Shown piece after piece: positions 50,901 to 62,487 of a stretch of 64,000 nucleotides of DNA (position 1 is the stretch's first letter; every line of letters begins with the position of its first letter). The stretch covers positions 1,480,822-1,544,821 of the forward strand of contig VWZX01009108.1 of NCBI GenBank assembly GCA_013399015.1. The letters run 5' to 3'. The stretch is from Galbula dea (Eukaryota; Chordata; Aves; Piciformes; Galbulidae). Both the position numbers and the translations under genes were made by a program. The notes below the pieces were generated by a model, which saw only the letters and a program-made list of their open reading frames with translations, searched no databases and was not told the origin of the DNA.

Positions 50901-53900
50901 GCTTCTTGCCCCTGTAATACAGATGCAGTAGAGCAGCTAGATTCTCTCACTGCCACTCAGCAAAAGAGCTGTTTACTTTTTGTACATACAACACACTGAA
51001 ACCTATACCTCTCTGACCCACATTAAACACTTCCCTCCACCCTGCTTATCACAGGATGACAAAAACAACATTCAAGTTTCACAGATGCACCAATCAGCTC
51101 CCTAAAATTGCTGGTTCTGGTCCTTCCAAACCTTACCTTGAAAGAAAGGCTTGATGCTGCTTTATGGTGTCCAGTTCATAGGTGGATGAATCACTCCTCT
51201 TTCGTGGCAGCTGCTTCTTTGGATCTTCTCCGTTGCTCCGGGGAATATCAATGTTGCTCCTGCTGAGGTGTCTACTGGCTTCCAGATTGGAGCCACTGGA
51301 ACAATAGCTGTTGTTCACTGTTATTCCAGGAGACAGGAGGTCTGTATCCTGGGATTTGAAGTATATGGTTTAGCACTCTAACAGCTAGATCAAGGAATAC
51401 ACCCACATTACAAACTTCTCCTTCCATCCTCCTTTCGCCACCTACCCCAAGATCCTGTTGAGGACAATACAGGATCTCAGACCAAACCACCCAGACCACT
51501 TCCTAATGGTGTGGATGAAGCAGATGTGGGTGATGGTTCACACAAGAGGGTGAAGCATCCCTGTTCGGAGCCAACACACCCAAACTGAGACACATATGCA
51601 CCTTAAGGCAACGTTTGCCACTGATATGGAGTAGAGCCTTTGGTGTTTCATGCAATGATCCTTACTAAAAACAGGGGCCATGGAGGTGCTGTGGCCAGCA
51701 GACCTATCCCCAGGAGACATTGGGAGCCAGCATTACCTGCACACTCACAACACTTCCTCGTCGACTGCTGTTCTGGCTCTCAGACACAGTCTGGTTGCTG
51801 TAGCATAAGGCATCAAATCCCAGGATTCCACCAACACAGTCCCCTACCAAGCAGACCTGAAAAAGGCAAAAGAAGCAGGGGAGGAGGAAAAAAACCCTTT
51901 CAGTTCAGAGCTGACAATTAAACAGAGTGCTGGATTATACCTAGGACAGCTGCAGTAACAGGATGCCCGGTGCTTTTCAGTCAGTGAACATCCACTCCTA
52001 CCCTGCAGACTCTTGTTAGCTAACAAAGCCAATATCAGCAGAGTGGAGGGAAGAGAAAACAGCACAGAGCACTGATCACAGCACTAACTCCAGCTTCAGA
52101 AAACCAAGTCTGACTCCCTCCTTGCCAGCTGTCTGTGCTACCCCAGGCAAGCTTCCCTGTGCTTCTGCCCTCTGTTTGTACCTAGAGGAGATAAAGCTGT
52201 CCTGCCTCCAAGGGTACAGAGCAGATCAATAAAGCACTGACACCCCCGGGTAGGAGAGGGCTGTCTGGGTCCCCAGGCACAGTGCTGGCTGGGAAGAAGC
52301 TCAGAGAGGATAAATCACACTAGAGCAGTGCAAGGTGACAGCTAATCCAATAGCTCAAACCTCGTGGGGCTAAAGAGTCACTTTGCTCACAGAGGTGTGA
52401 GGTTCAGTCATGGTCTCTTATGGGGTGCAGCAACTGCAGAGTCTCAAAAAACAAACTCACTCCTGTGACAGCTCCAGAATGAGCTGCTCAAGGTCCTTTA
52501 AAGATGGGAATGCTTAAAGAGCCTTGGTTTGCAATGGGAGCAGAGATCATGTTTAATAATAAAAGGTAGCATTCCTGATTTGGAAAGGTGTGACATGCTG
52601 AAAACTGATTCACTTCACAGCTTTGTAACTTTCTTTCTGAACACAAGCTCAGACTTTGCTTGGAGTCCCAAAGGTTCAAGACAGAACATAAGCAATCCTC
52701 TCTGTCTCTCTCTCTCAGAAAGAAATGGAAACACAACACTTTCTTACTGCAGCTCAACACTGTCACGTTTCCATCCCTCCTGAGAGACTGATGGAGAAGA
52801 GAGCTTCAGAAGGAAATTGCTTGGCTCACTCTTTCTCTCAGTGTGGCTATAAAGAGCTGCTGGCTCACCTGGCCATTGAAGGACACACCCTCCTGGGATC
52901 TGATGAACTCACTGTAGGCCTGGTTGGCTCTGATGATGACTGTGGCTACTGCTTCTTGGTACTGCGGGGAGGAGGTTGCTAGCAGAGGGAGCGCAGCAAG
53001 GGGAATGTGATCCTGGCTGTTGGACAGGCAGCCTTCATCATAACTGTATGGGCTGAGGCTGGATAGGGCAAGAGAGATCAGAAATATTCAGCCTAATGTG
53101 GGAAAACCACTTGCAGGCAGTAGAATCAGTACTGAGGGTCATTAAAAACAGCCTCCAGATAGAGAGGCTATTTATTATACTGTGAATGGGTGAGAGCTTA
53201 ATAAATCTCTCCCTCCCATCAAACCTAAATCTTCAAGGACAACATACTTACACTGACAGAACAACCCTCAGACAAGGAATTAAAGCCTCAGTATTTATTG
53301 GATTAATTAGAATAAATCAATCTCAGAACTCTTGCTGCATGCTGACTGTATCCACTGCAAAGTATGAAATCAAGATTCAATGCCTCCCCTGTAAATATTA
53401 ATAAGGGCATTCTCCAAGTGTGCTCAGAGCTTGCAACACCACATGCAGAACATGTCAGGGAAGCAAATAAAACACCAAACCCAAGAGTAACATTTCATAC
53501 ATGCTTCTGTAGGAGAAAGCAGCACCAGCTTACCTGGACACCAGTGAAAATGCCTCAGAGCAGATGGCTGGGCAAGGGACTAGCCTGATGGCAATGTGTC
53601 CAAGAGCAGCTGGGTAATGGACCCTCATCACTGTGTCAAACACTGTTGTGATGGTGTTGACATCTCCTTGCTTAGAGCTCTGGTCACCACTTCCTGAGTC
53701 CAGGATGTTCCCTCCATGGAGTACCAGGAGGAGGACATGGATTTTACTTGGCTGCATTAATGGCTGCACTGATTCATCCTAGGTGGGAATGAAAGAGCAC
53801 AGCAGAAAGGCTTATTTTGCAAAGAAGTTTTATTTGGTCCAAGTGCATTTTAGGCAAATTTCATCACCTTTTTCCTCACTAAGCTTACACATGGTGTGTG

Positions 53901-56900
53901 CAATAAATGCACTAGCCACATCAAGTCCTGACAACAATCCCTGAAGCAAGGTACTTCCAGCAGAAACAGGATTAGCCAGGATACAAGGCCTTGGCAAGCC
54001 CCATCTAGAAGGCTGAGATCTGTTTGGGCCATCCACACACAAAGATAACTGCAGTGTGAGAAGGACCACAGAAAGACAAGAACCATGGAGGCTTTCTGAA
54101 CAGAGACCAAAAAAGTTCAGCTTGACTTGCTTGACAAAGCTACCTGAGAATGAAATGCCTGCTCTCAAACACAGGGCACATGAGTAAAGAAAGCTAGGCA
54201 GGGAAGAGAGGCACTTAAAGGACACTTCAGGTGCAAAACAGGAGTCTAAACTGATCCTGAGTAAGTGTAGACTGGAAATGCTGAAACACAGGAGAACCTG
54301 ACTACTCCTTGCAGGTCTCTTATCCTCCACAGGAGCATGCACAGATGCACACAGCCAGTCTCAACTGACCTAGGCAGAAGGAATGCTGAAAGTAAACACA
54401 GAGAAGAGCATAAAATCGTAACCAGGTAAAACATGACAGCAGTAAAGAGATTACTTGTGTGGGTTAGGGTGGGGAAAGAAACAAAAGATGAGTGGTGCTT
54501 TTTGTTGGGGTGCTGAGCTCAGCTGCAGCAGTTGACAGTAAAACACCTTCAGTTACTGGAGAAGAGATCTGTCTTGTTTGCCTATGATACAAGCTATAAA
54601 TAAGACTTCAGATTTGCTTATACCATTGCAAGAGAGGAACTGAAAAGAAGGAACTTCAAGACCCTGTGACCTAAGGTTTGCCAATATCTGGCTGGGAGAC
54701 TACTGCATGAATACAGCAAAGGTTTTTATTTTGGCTGTCCAGGTTGTTTGCTTATTATGTTGAATCAATTCCTTGCCTAAACAGAGAGGCTGTAGTCTGG
54801 GGGGAGGGAGGGAACTCGAGAGTGGGTTATTATTTAAGTGCCCTACCAGAACAGCTGTAAGCCCAATCCTGAGGCCCCAGGAGTGGATACAAGAGCATCC
54901 ATTTCTCCTGGTTGTATACTGTGGAGCAGTAACTATTTTCAGTATCTATCCATGACTAGGACTTTTCAGAGTTTGTGGCTCCCACAAAGACTCAAATCCT
55001 CCACCCCAACCCCTTTATGATATGTGAAAGCAGGTACTGGTCTCTCCTCCTGTGCCCTATTCCCCTCTGCTAGCAGAGACAACATTTGAGAGCACCCTGG
55101 GCAACTTCCCTGTTGAGGGAGAGAAATAACCCTCAGGAGGGGATGGAGGGCAGCAGTATTTTCCATTTGGCAAATTCTTCTAATTTTAGCATCTTTAGTC
55201 ACCTGTTGTCCTTTGAGCAGTGACTGAGCCCCTGACAAACCTGCTGGTGGGAGGAGAGCATGCCCAGGCACACATTAGCAGCCTAACGACCAGCTTACAC
55301 TTTTAACAGCTCATGTTAAAGCATGGCTTAAGACACAGCCCACCAGAAGTATTAAAATTCACATCCAAGTCTGTAATAAAGATTTTCCAGACCTCCTGCA
55401 GAAGAATGGCCTTTAATTATTTAGGACCATTACACTGTCTTAATGCCTGCTCTGTAAACCTTCTCTGATTTCCAGTTTACAGTGCTTGCAAAGTGAACTT
55501 TTGCCTGGCTGGAGGATGGGAGCAGCACTCTCAGCATCCCAGCACCACTTCTGCTTTCAGGCAAATGTTTTAAGTGCTCATTTGGAGAAACAATGTGAGT
55601 CACCCAGTTCAGGTCATTCACAAGTTTTTCAGCAGTCACTGGAGGCACCTCTCCCTTCTTTCCCTTTTGGTTCCTTAACCTTTGCTCTTGAAGGAAGTGG
55701 GGAAAATGCAAGCAACAGCTAATTAGGGTGGAGGTGGCTATTTAGACCTTTCTTGTTAGCAGGATAGCTCTACTCAGCAGCGTCTCAGGCTGCAGTTATC
55801 CCCACAGGATTAGTATTTTTTTCCAGCTGGATACCTAAAGCTGCCTGCAAACTACAGAGCATTTTCTCTATGATACTCAAAAGCCAGGTGAAATAATCCC
55901 TTAAACCCAGCCATGAAGCACACAGCATGCTGGTGGGGCTCACCACGACACACAAAGCCAAGGCTTTGCTCACAGCAGAGGAGCTCTTTACCCCATTTAC
56001 CCCACACAGATGTCATTCCAGCAACAAAGGATTTCATGACAAGAAACTGAAGCACTTACTTCAATGATGCTGAGCCTCTCCACACTGGAGCCAACGTGGT
56101 ACTCTGCTGATGTTTCCTGGTACAAGTCACCTGCAAGCACAGGGGTTTAAAGAGGTCAGCGCTCCAAGATGCTGTCTGGTAAAGATACTCTTAGTCCATA
56201 AAGACACAGGTTGTGCCAATGCCTCTCAGCCTCACATCTCCTTCATTATTTCATCAAACTGCCCTCTCCCTTCCTCCCTCTTCACCTGACAAGTTTGGGC
56301 AATGCTGGGTCACTTCTCTTCCAGCAGTTTCCCCTAACCTCAGTGAGCTCTTCTCTCATCACAGCGCTCCAGCATCCAGCTTTATTAAGGATGGCAACAA
56401 TGGGAAAACCCTGCCCAACTGTCAGAAGGGATTGGTTTGGGGGAAAAGAAAAGGAACTGCTTGAACTATTGCTGGGAGAGCAGAGAGCTGATGTGTTCAT
56501 ACATCTGTGCCTACACAGACCAACTTTGTACCAGAAAGCCTAAGTCTCATCTTCCCCCGTGCTGCTACATGAATCGATCTGGCTGAGGAACCAGCTTCCT
56601 TTCAGCATCTCCTAATGATGAGCAGAAAATAAGACTGAGGCAGAGAGAGGCAAGAACAAAGGATGGAGGGAGAGGGGGGGAAAAAAAGAGTCAGGAGAAA
56701 ATCAAGTCATTCAAGAGAGAGCTGGAATATTCCATCATTATACAAGAGAATCCTGGCTGAGACACAAAGGAGCCTGACCAACACAGAAAATACAAGGAAA
56801 TTGAGAGCAATCCCAGCTCCCACTGGGCAATTCTGCAGTCAGCAGCACTGGGCAGGCATTTTTCTGCTCTGTTTCAGCTTCTCTTGTGAGATGAGGGAAA

Positions 56901-59900
56901 CAAGTTTTCCCTTTCTCAGAATGTGGCTGTACCAATTGCCTGGAACTACTGTACAATAGCACATGCAGGTTTTTACTCCAAAACATTACCCTGGACATCG
57001 TCGCATTCAGGGCTCTCAATTTTATCCATCAGGTCGTTGGAACTCCACTTGGTTATTTCTTTTGGGAACATTTCCTCGTTGTCAGACAAGTCCTCTTTAA
57101 AAAACAGAAAGCAAAACCAAAAAACAACAGGTTTTGAGACTCAGACACAACTATGGAAACAGACAAGAGCAGAGGACATAACGTTAAGGCCTCATAACTC
57201 TATGTAATCTTATCCACATTTGGATGGCTTAAACCAGGATACTCTACCTGCTTTTGTTATACAAAAAACAAAGCACCTTTTGAAAAGGAAACAAAAACTT
57301 TTAGTTGCATGTTTTTACCAAACACAATTCCAAAAGAGTAGAAAAAACAACACAGATTTCTTTAATGCTACCATTTCAGGTACCAAGTTTGATCTTTTTC
57401 TTGCTGGATTTTCTGATGATGCTCAAGCTGCCAGAATGCTCCAGTTCAGGTGAGGAGAAAGCAATGTGTGCTGCTGGGATGCTCCCAAACCTGTTTGAAA
57501 GCTGTGGGATGTCTTTGGTGGAAGCAGGGACAAGGATCCCTATTGTTCATGGGACCAAATTCCTCAAAAGGCCTGAGTAATAAAGGAAATATGAACTCCC
57601 TTGATTCAGGCTATCTTTAGCCTGGTTTCCTGAGGAGATGAGATTTTTTTGATCACACTGAATGCATGTGTCTGTCATCTCCCTTCCTACCTCAGGATCT
57701 TCTGAATCCCCTGCCTCAGTTCAACTACACTTGGTAAAGACTAAGGGTCCCAAAACCACTGTGTTCCTAGAAGCGTAATTAAAAGGAAGAGCCCTCTAAA
57801 GGAGAGACCCTAAAAAACACCCCACAGTAGCATCCAAACCTAAGAAGATGAATAGCCTTGCTCTAGAGCAGATATCAGAGGAGTTATGCAAGGTTAGAGG
57901 AGAAGGGAGGGCCGTCAGGTGGATGATGCTGGAAGGCAGAGCCCACACCACACGGTGCTGGGCTGCAGAACCCTCACTCACTGCAGTGAGAGCCTGCAAT
58001 GGGCAGAGTCCAGCCTTGCTTGTCCACAGGCCTTTGCTGGTACATCCACTTGGAAACAAGCAGCTGAGCCCTGGGGAGACATCACTACCAGGTCATCTGC
58101 AGCCACAGCACTGGAAGAATTCATCCCAGTGCCCACACAGGACACCCTCCACATCCACCTTGCTTTCTGCCCTGGGCTAGGTTACCCAACACAAGTGGAC
58201 TTCACCTGTGAGGGGCTGAGCTCGCCCTCAGCCCAAGCCTGGACACAGGAAGGGCAGTATGGAGCTGAGAAAGGGCTCACAAAAATGTTTCTGTCAAACC
58301 AGAGGTCCTCAGAGACAGCAGCAGCCTGATGGTTCCTTTACTGGATGAGAACATGGGCCCATGGGGAGCTTGGCAGGCACCATGCAGCCTCCATGCTCCA
58401 GGCTTAATCCTGGCAGGTTCTTGGAAAGGAAAACAGTGCCTGGAGCTCCTGCTTGAACCCACAGGAAACCAAACAGCAGCAATGCAAATCTTATCAAGAT
58501 GTCTCTGGTATGGATTACTGATTCCTTTTTTTCCCCCCCCTCCTCCTTCCTTTCTCTTTTATTCTTTCCTATTGAGGATGTATCTTCTACTGTTACAGAG
58601 GTTAAGTGCTTTCTAATTTATTTATCATTCTGCACTTATAATATCTCTTTCCTGAAAATTTTTGGTTTGTAAACTTAATAGTTACAAATGTAATCATAAC
58701 AGCAGTAATTACAGAGGTCCTGGAGACCTAAAAGCTATAATCTTCATAGTCCCAGACTAGGACTCCCCCTTCTTTGCTGCTGTACATTTACTAAGAAAAT
58801 AATTCATTGGAAGAATCCATGGATGGGCAACAAAAAGACTCTGAAATATATTCATCTTTTCAGCAAATCTGAGCAACAGTTTAAAGAATATAAATATGAA
58901 GGGGATTAATTGCAGAGCCCAGCAATGACCAATTCTTTTGAGGAGTTTCTATTGACAGTTGGACCATATAAAGAGATCAACCTTGAAACTTCACATCAGC
59001 ATGCTGTTTCCTTTTTCAGCTATGAAAACAAATTAAGTAGATCCCCATTTCCCTGCCCAAAGGAGTGCAGAGCTACCTGTTCAGAGAGCGTGGAAAGCAC
59101 AAGCACTGCAACACACATGCTGGCAGAGAATTAAGAGGAAGATTGCACTTGAAGCTCCTCCAGGAACTTAATCTAAATATTAAGCTTATTTCCTTGAGAG
59201 GTTTAATTACAGCCCTTATTGCTGCTCAAGTGATCACTGAATGGGATATTACTCCTGTTATTAGTATTTATTACAGGCTAGATATTAGATATTACTGTAT
59301 TTGTCACTATCTTTACCAGAGTGTGCCAGTGAATGAACATGAGTGGGAAGCCAGTGACAAGAAATCTTCTTGGGCTGAGTGGGTTACACCCACTGCACTG
59401 TGAGGAGATGTGTGTGGATATATGGGAAGCACTCCTGAGGAACTCTGCCTGCTGTTGACTCACATCCTGATCCCTGCCAGTTCCCATGGTACCGACCCTG
59501 CAAGCCTCCCCGGCAGGATGAGCTGCAAGCAGTGCACAGAGCAGAGCTGGGACGTGTCATCTGCAGGTCAAGGGGCAACAAGAGGTCCCTCCTGATGAGG
59601 GGGTTGTGTTCAACAGCACACACATGAGGGCTTCAACTCCTAAGCCAAAATCCCATCAGACTTTTCAAAGCCAGCTGTGTGGACTGTAGAGGACAATCTG
59701 TATGTCAATGAGGACAGGCTCTGTGCTAGGAGAAGAGATGCTGCTTCTGCTTCTAGCAAGCTCCTAGAAGGATTGCAACAGAGGTGCTGATACCAACTGT
59801 GGCAGAAGGCTCATTCTTATTAACTCTCCTTTCCAGGCCTGTTGGGAGCATGCCAGGGATTCCCTGGAGACCTGAATCCCAGGCAGAGCTGGCTCCTTCT

Positions 59901-61203
59901 CAGTTTTGTCACCAAGGTATTAAAAAGGAAAAGGGAAAAAAAAGGGGATGGATAGCAATGACGCTGTTCCCATGACTCCTCTTTTCTTGCATGTGTACTG
60001 CTACAGTAAATCCCTTACATAGTTTCTGTAGATGGTGCATAAGTTAACAGAAACACTTAAACCAAGTTGGCCCTTCTCTTTGCAGGCTACTGACACATTC
60101 ATCCCCTCCCTTGCACACATCTTGGCCATTTAAGCTGCTATCATGCAAGTCACTGCTCTACAAGAGCATGTCACTTGCTACCCCACAGTTTGAGATGCTT
60201 GTCTAAATACCTGATGTAAGAACCCTTCCAGAACACAACACTATCAGGTTTTTGAGACTGAAACTTTAGCTGCACTTCAGTGAAATCTAGCTGAACACCA
60301 GCAAAATTCTGCTTTCCAAAACTGGAGTGTCATCTTCTAGCAACTGCATTTCACAGAAAGGTCACCAACTTCAGCACATGTTGTGCACCTAACTCAGATT
60401 AGCATTACAAGTCAAGAGAGGAGTCCATCTGTTGTCAGCAGAGATGAAGCCTTTCAGGCTTAAACAGGCATTCATGAAGGATCACATATAAAATGAGAGC
60501 AGTAGAACAAAGCTTCTTCACACACATGCACAGAGAAAAGCAGGAACACAGCTTTCTCCTAACATGGGTAGTCTAAGTTACTGTGAGAATCAACCCCGAC
60601 TCATTTTGGCACTTGAAGTACATAGTTGCATTCACTATTCTATTTCTTGGAGCAGGAGAATAAGGAGTTAAAGGCAAACTTGGGTCTCTTCAGGCCCAGA
60701 TAGGACAATTAATCATACCTCCTACTGATTGAAAAATAAATTAGAACCAGAATCAGTCCCTCTGAATCAGGATCATCAGGACACACCCACTGTCCAGTTA
60801 CTGTTGCTGAATTTTACCCACACTCATTTGTACCAAACAAAACACAGCTCCGAAGGTTCAGATTGTTCAAGATCCCTTCAAATAGATCCCACTGACTCTG
60901 AAATGCTGTCTGAAATACAAGAGCCTGCTGGGGATGCTGGAAGAAGCTGCCCTGGTGCTGCACGTAGCTTGGTTAGAAAGGAAACAGACTTCAAACCAAA
61001 CAACAAAGTCTGGTTTCCTTCCTCGCTCGCCCCCCACCCACCTGCTTTTCCCTTCTCTCACCCCACCACCTTCCGAAACAAAGGATGGGGATGGAGGTTC
61101 CACATACCATGTGCATCAAAGAATTCATCATCTGAGCTGTCATCCGAATCTCTGGCAATGCTCTGCATCCTCCACTCAGAGATGCTATGGCGTGAGGGAC
61201 TCG
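26979..61203 (-). CDS. PITPNM2: Membrane-associated phosphatidylinositol transfer protein 2, C-terminal 958 residues (partial)
   Basis: Eighteen coding exons, minus strand: 61203-61108, 57094-56990, 56130-56060, 53778-53534, 53058-52869, 51856-51737, 51348-51137, 46686-46523, 46070-45900, 38397-38233, 34012-33864, 31030-30914, 30206-30090, 29706-29558, 28920-28771, 28680-28497, 27724-27596, 27323-26979. Frame holds at every join, and the first exon starts with two bases of a split codon. Order of parts: [20 protein letters not shown], then an FFAT motif EFFDAHE for VAP binding on the ER; a lipase-like module with GDCVGG where lipases have GxSxG; the DDHD region ([32 protein letters not shown]); the LNS2 domain ([45 protein letters not shown] block); and an S/R-rich tail ending GLLGQK. 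The family moves PI and phosphatidic acid at ER-plasma membrane contacts. The N-terminal PITP domain, about 390 residues in human, lies past 64 kb. The tail matches PITPNM2, not PITPNM1 or PITPNM3. Confidence 0.95.
27596..29706 (-). other. PITPNM2 LNS2 domain exons
   Basis: Exons 29706-29558, 28920-28771, 28680-28497 and 27724-27596 encode the HAD-like LNS2 domain. [20 protein letters not shown] replaces the DxDxT active site of lipins, so the domain should sense phosphatidic acid rather than hydrolyse it, as known for the Nir proteins. [11 protein letters not shown] and [12 protein letters not shown] are the other family blocks. Confidence 0.85.
31031..33863 (-). other. PITPNM2 intron, nothing further seen
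   Basis: About 2.8 kb between exons 34012-33864 and 31030-30914. Mixed unique-looking sequence without a recognisable repeat, RNA or extra exon. The same holds for intron 34013-38232 outside the CR1 at 37674, including an unrecognised 179-codon open frame at 35577-36116. Confidence 0.4.
37674..37963 (-). mobile_element. CR1 LINE 3' fragment
   Basis: The plus strand reads TCATAGATTCACAGACTGGTTTGGGTTGGAAGGGACCTTAAAG at its left end in reverse orientation, then CCAGGTTGCCCAGGGCCACA, TGGCCTTGAACACTGCCAGG and CATTCCCCATGTCCTATTGC. It is a 5'-truncated CR1 in the PITPNM2 intron between exons 38397 and 34012, in the same orientation as the gene. Confidence 0.93.
38128..38150. repeat. (CAGA)n microsatellite
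   Basis: CAGACAGACAGACAGACAG, about five units, in the PITPNM2 intron just downstream of exon 38397-38233. Confidence 0.8.
40412..40790 (-). mobile_element. CR1 LINE 3' fragment
   Basis: Starts with CACAGAATCATGGAGTGG in reverse orientation, followed by GGTCATCTGGTCCAACC, CTCTGGGCAACCTGG, CATGCCTAGTCCTGTCACAAC and AGACTGAGCAATCCAAACC. It is 5'-truncated, lies in PITPNM2 intron 38398-45899, and is less decayed than the copy at 1511. Confidence 0.92.
43101..43238 (-). CDS. Candidate alternative exon of PITPNM2
   Basis: Minus strand, inside the 7.5 kb intron between exons 46070-45900 and 38397-38233. A good acceptor (TTTTTTCCCCATCTGCTTCTAG) is followed by an open frame in the phase required by the upstream exon. 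The peptide starts [15 protein letters not shown], resembling the start of the next constitutive exon, [16 protein letters not shown]. The end is uncertain. A weak donor GCTG|GTTTTG at 43101/43100 would make the exon 138 nt and in frame with exon 38397. An AATAAA followed by a GT-rich run just there could instead mark an intronic polyadenylation site. It could serve as a cassette exon, a replacement exon or an old duplicate; no expression evidence is available here. Confidence 0.35.
46425..46516. repeat. 46-bp tandem duplication next to a PITPNM2 donor
   Basis: AGATGCTTCCATCATCCACC at 46425 recurs as AGATGTTTCCATCACCCACC at 46471, and both continue CAGTGAGGTCAGCAGTTCACAACAGG. The second copy ends six bases from the donor of exon 46686-46523, so the array is the very start of that intron on the minus strand. 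Confidence 0.9.
46687..51136 (-). other. PITPNM2 intron, nothing further seen
   Basis: About 4.4 kb between exons 51348-51137 and 46686-46523. No repeat family or RNA gene is recognised. Human PITPNM2 has a few extra residues at this junction (AFLSS then VLRT, from memory), so a very short exon could hide here, but I could not locate one. Confidence 0.4.
56990..61126 (-). other. PITPNM2 FFAT motif split by an intron
   Basis: EFFDAH is encoded at the 3' end of exon 61203-61108, and the final E of EFFDAHE is formed across the junction (G from this exon, AG from 57094-57093). It is followed by the acidic DLSDNEE. This matches the canonical FFAT consensus EFFDAxE that binds VAPA/VAPB, which anchors the protein to the ER. 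Confidence 0.85.
57095..61107 (-). other. PITPNM2 intron between the FFAT exons
   Basis: About 4 kb with simple-sequence patches (pyrimidine-rich run at about 58526-58570) and an AT-rich block at 58600-59300. No mobile element, gene or RNA is recognised. Confidence 0.4.
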
Positions 61204-62173
61204 CTGGAAAACACAAGAAAGGCTGCTGCGATAGGTTCCGCCGCCGAGACGGAGAGTGCCCAACATGATCTTTGCTGGAGGGAGAGCAAGTCCTGTGCTC
61301 ACTATGAAAATCCCCCTGCTGCAATATGAAAACCACACAAAACCTCGATGATGCTGGTGTGATGTCAGTGGATTGCTTTACAGCTCCTGTTTGTTTACTG
61401 GTGTTGGAACCTGCCAGCGAGATGCTACATTACAGCAAGCTGTTTGGATCGCTTCTCCTGCTATTTTGAATGGCAGCTATTTATAATTGTTAGTAGGATG
61501 TGCAAAATCAGCTGGGGTTTAAAGTTTGCCATTAGGAAGGAAGGAGGATGTTGGGAAGCCTTCTTCGTGCCTCCGACCGGCACACCAACCATGCCTCTGC
61601 TTCGCTAACTTTCGTGTGGGTAGCTAAAGCAGAGCAGCCTGGAGAGAAATAATCTGTTTTCTGGAAGGAAATTGCTTCCACACAAATTGAATTAGAGATC
61701 TATTTAAACTTTAAACTTGAATGATTTAAAGAACATGCCATCCAACTACTTCAGAGGGAGCTGTCAGAGCAGCTGTCCTGACGGAGCGAGAAGAAAACCC
61801 AACAGTCCTTTGGATTCCTGTTTGCCCTCCTGTTCTCACACCTACCTGCTGCTCCCTTTCCTTTTCCCCTCCAGAGTTCCCTGTGCTAAATAGGAACATA
61901 CTAGAGCTTTTTTTCTTCTTCTTTTTTTTTTTTCAGATATAATTTAGCAACAAACCAGCCTGATCTCTTCTTGGCTGAACCTGTTACAGAACAGCCATCT
62001 GCTGAAGGCGGCACCATCCAGAGAACGATGAACGGAGAAGGTTTCTCCTCTGTCCAATGGCTCTTGCATGACACACAGCATGCACAAAGCACTTGTAGCA
62101 GCCACCTCACCTCACCCAGCAAAAACCTGAGGAGACTGACAAATTCTCATTGAGCATACACAAAGATGCTGAA

Positions 62174-62240
62174 AGGCTCTGGTTACTCTGAGAGCTGCAC
62201 GAGCCGAAGGCTCTGGTTTACTGTGAGAGCTGCACGAGCC
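62174..62240. repeat. 34-bp tandem duplication
   Basis: AGGCTCTGGTTACTCTGAGA at 62174 recurs at 62208 as AGGCTCTGGTTTACTGTGAG. Both continue into AGCTGCACGAGCC. It lies about 200 bases from the CRE/MEF2 pair. Confidence 0.88.
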
Positions 62241-62449
62241 ATTTCACGCTCCTGTAACAGTGTTCAATATCTAAGGAAAATTCTTCTCATTTTGCTACCC
62301 AGTTGTCACACAGAAAGAGGATGGAGACCCTGTGCAGAGTCATCTAATTGCAGCTCAGCCTCAGCTCAGCAGCTCCCACCACCCCACCGCCCACCCCTCA
62401 GGGAGCGGCGAGCGAAGGGTTGGCAGAACAGAGCTAATTCACGCCGGAG

Positions 62450-62487
62450 TGACGTCAAGGCTCTCGTATAACAGTGGCTAAAAATAG
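62450..62487. promoter_or_regulatory. Palindromic CRE and MEF2 site pair
   Basis: TGACGTCA, the full CREB/ATF palindrome, lies at 62450-62457. CTAAAAATAG, a consensus MEF2 site, lies at 62478-62487, two helical turns away. They border a short GC-rich patch (62375-62425). The place is a PITPNM2 intron or 5' region, upstream of all coding exons seen here, so an internal promoter or enhancer is possible. Binding is inferred from motif match only. Confidence 0.45.

Noticed and set aside
60729..61268. 179-codon plus-strand open frame
   Set aside because: Runs antisense across the real PITPNM2 exon 61203-61108.
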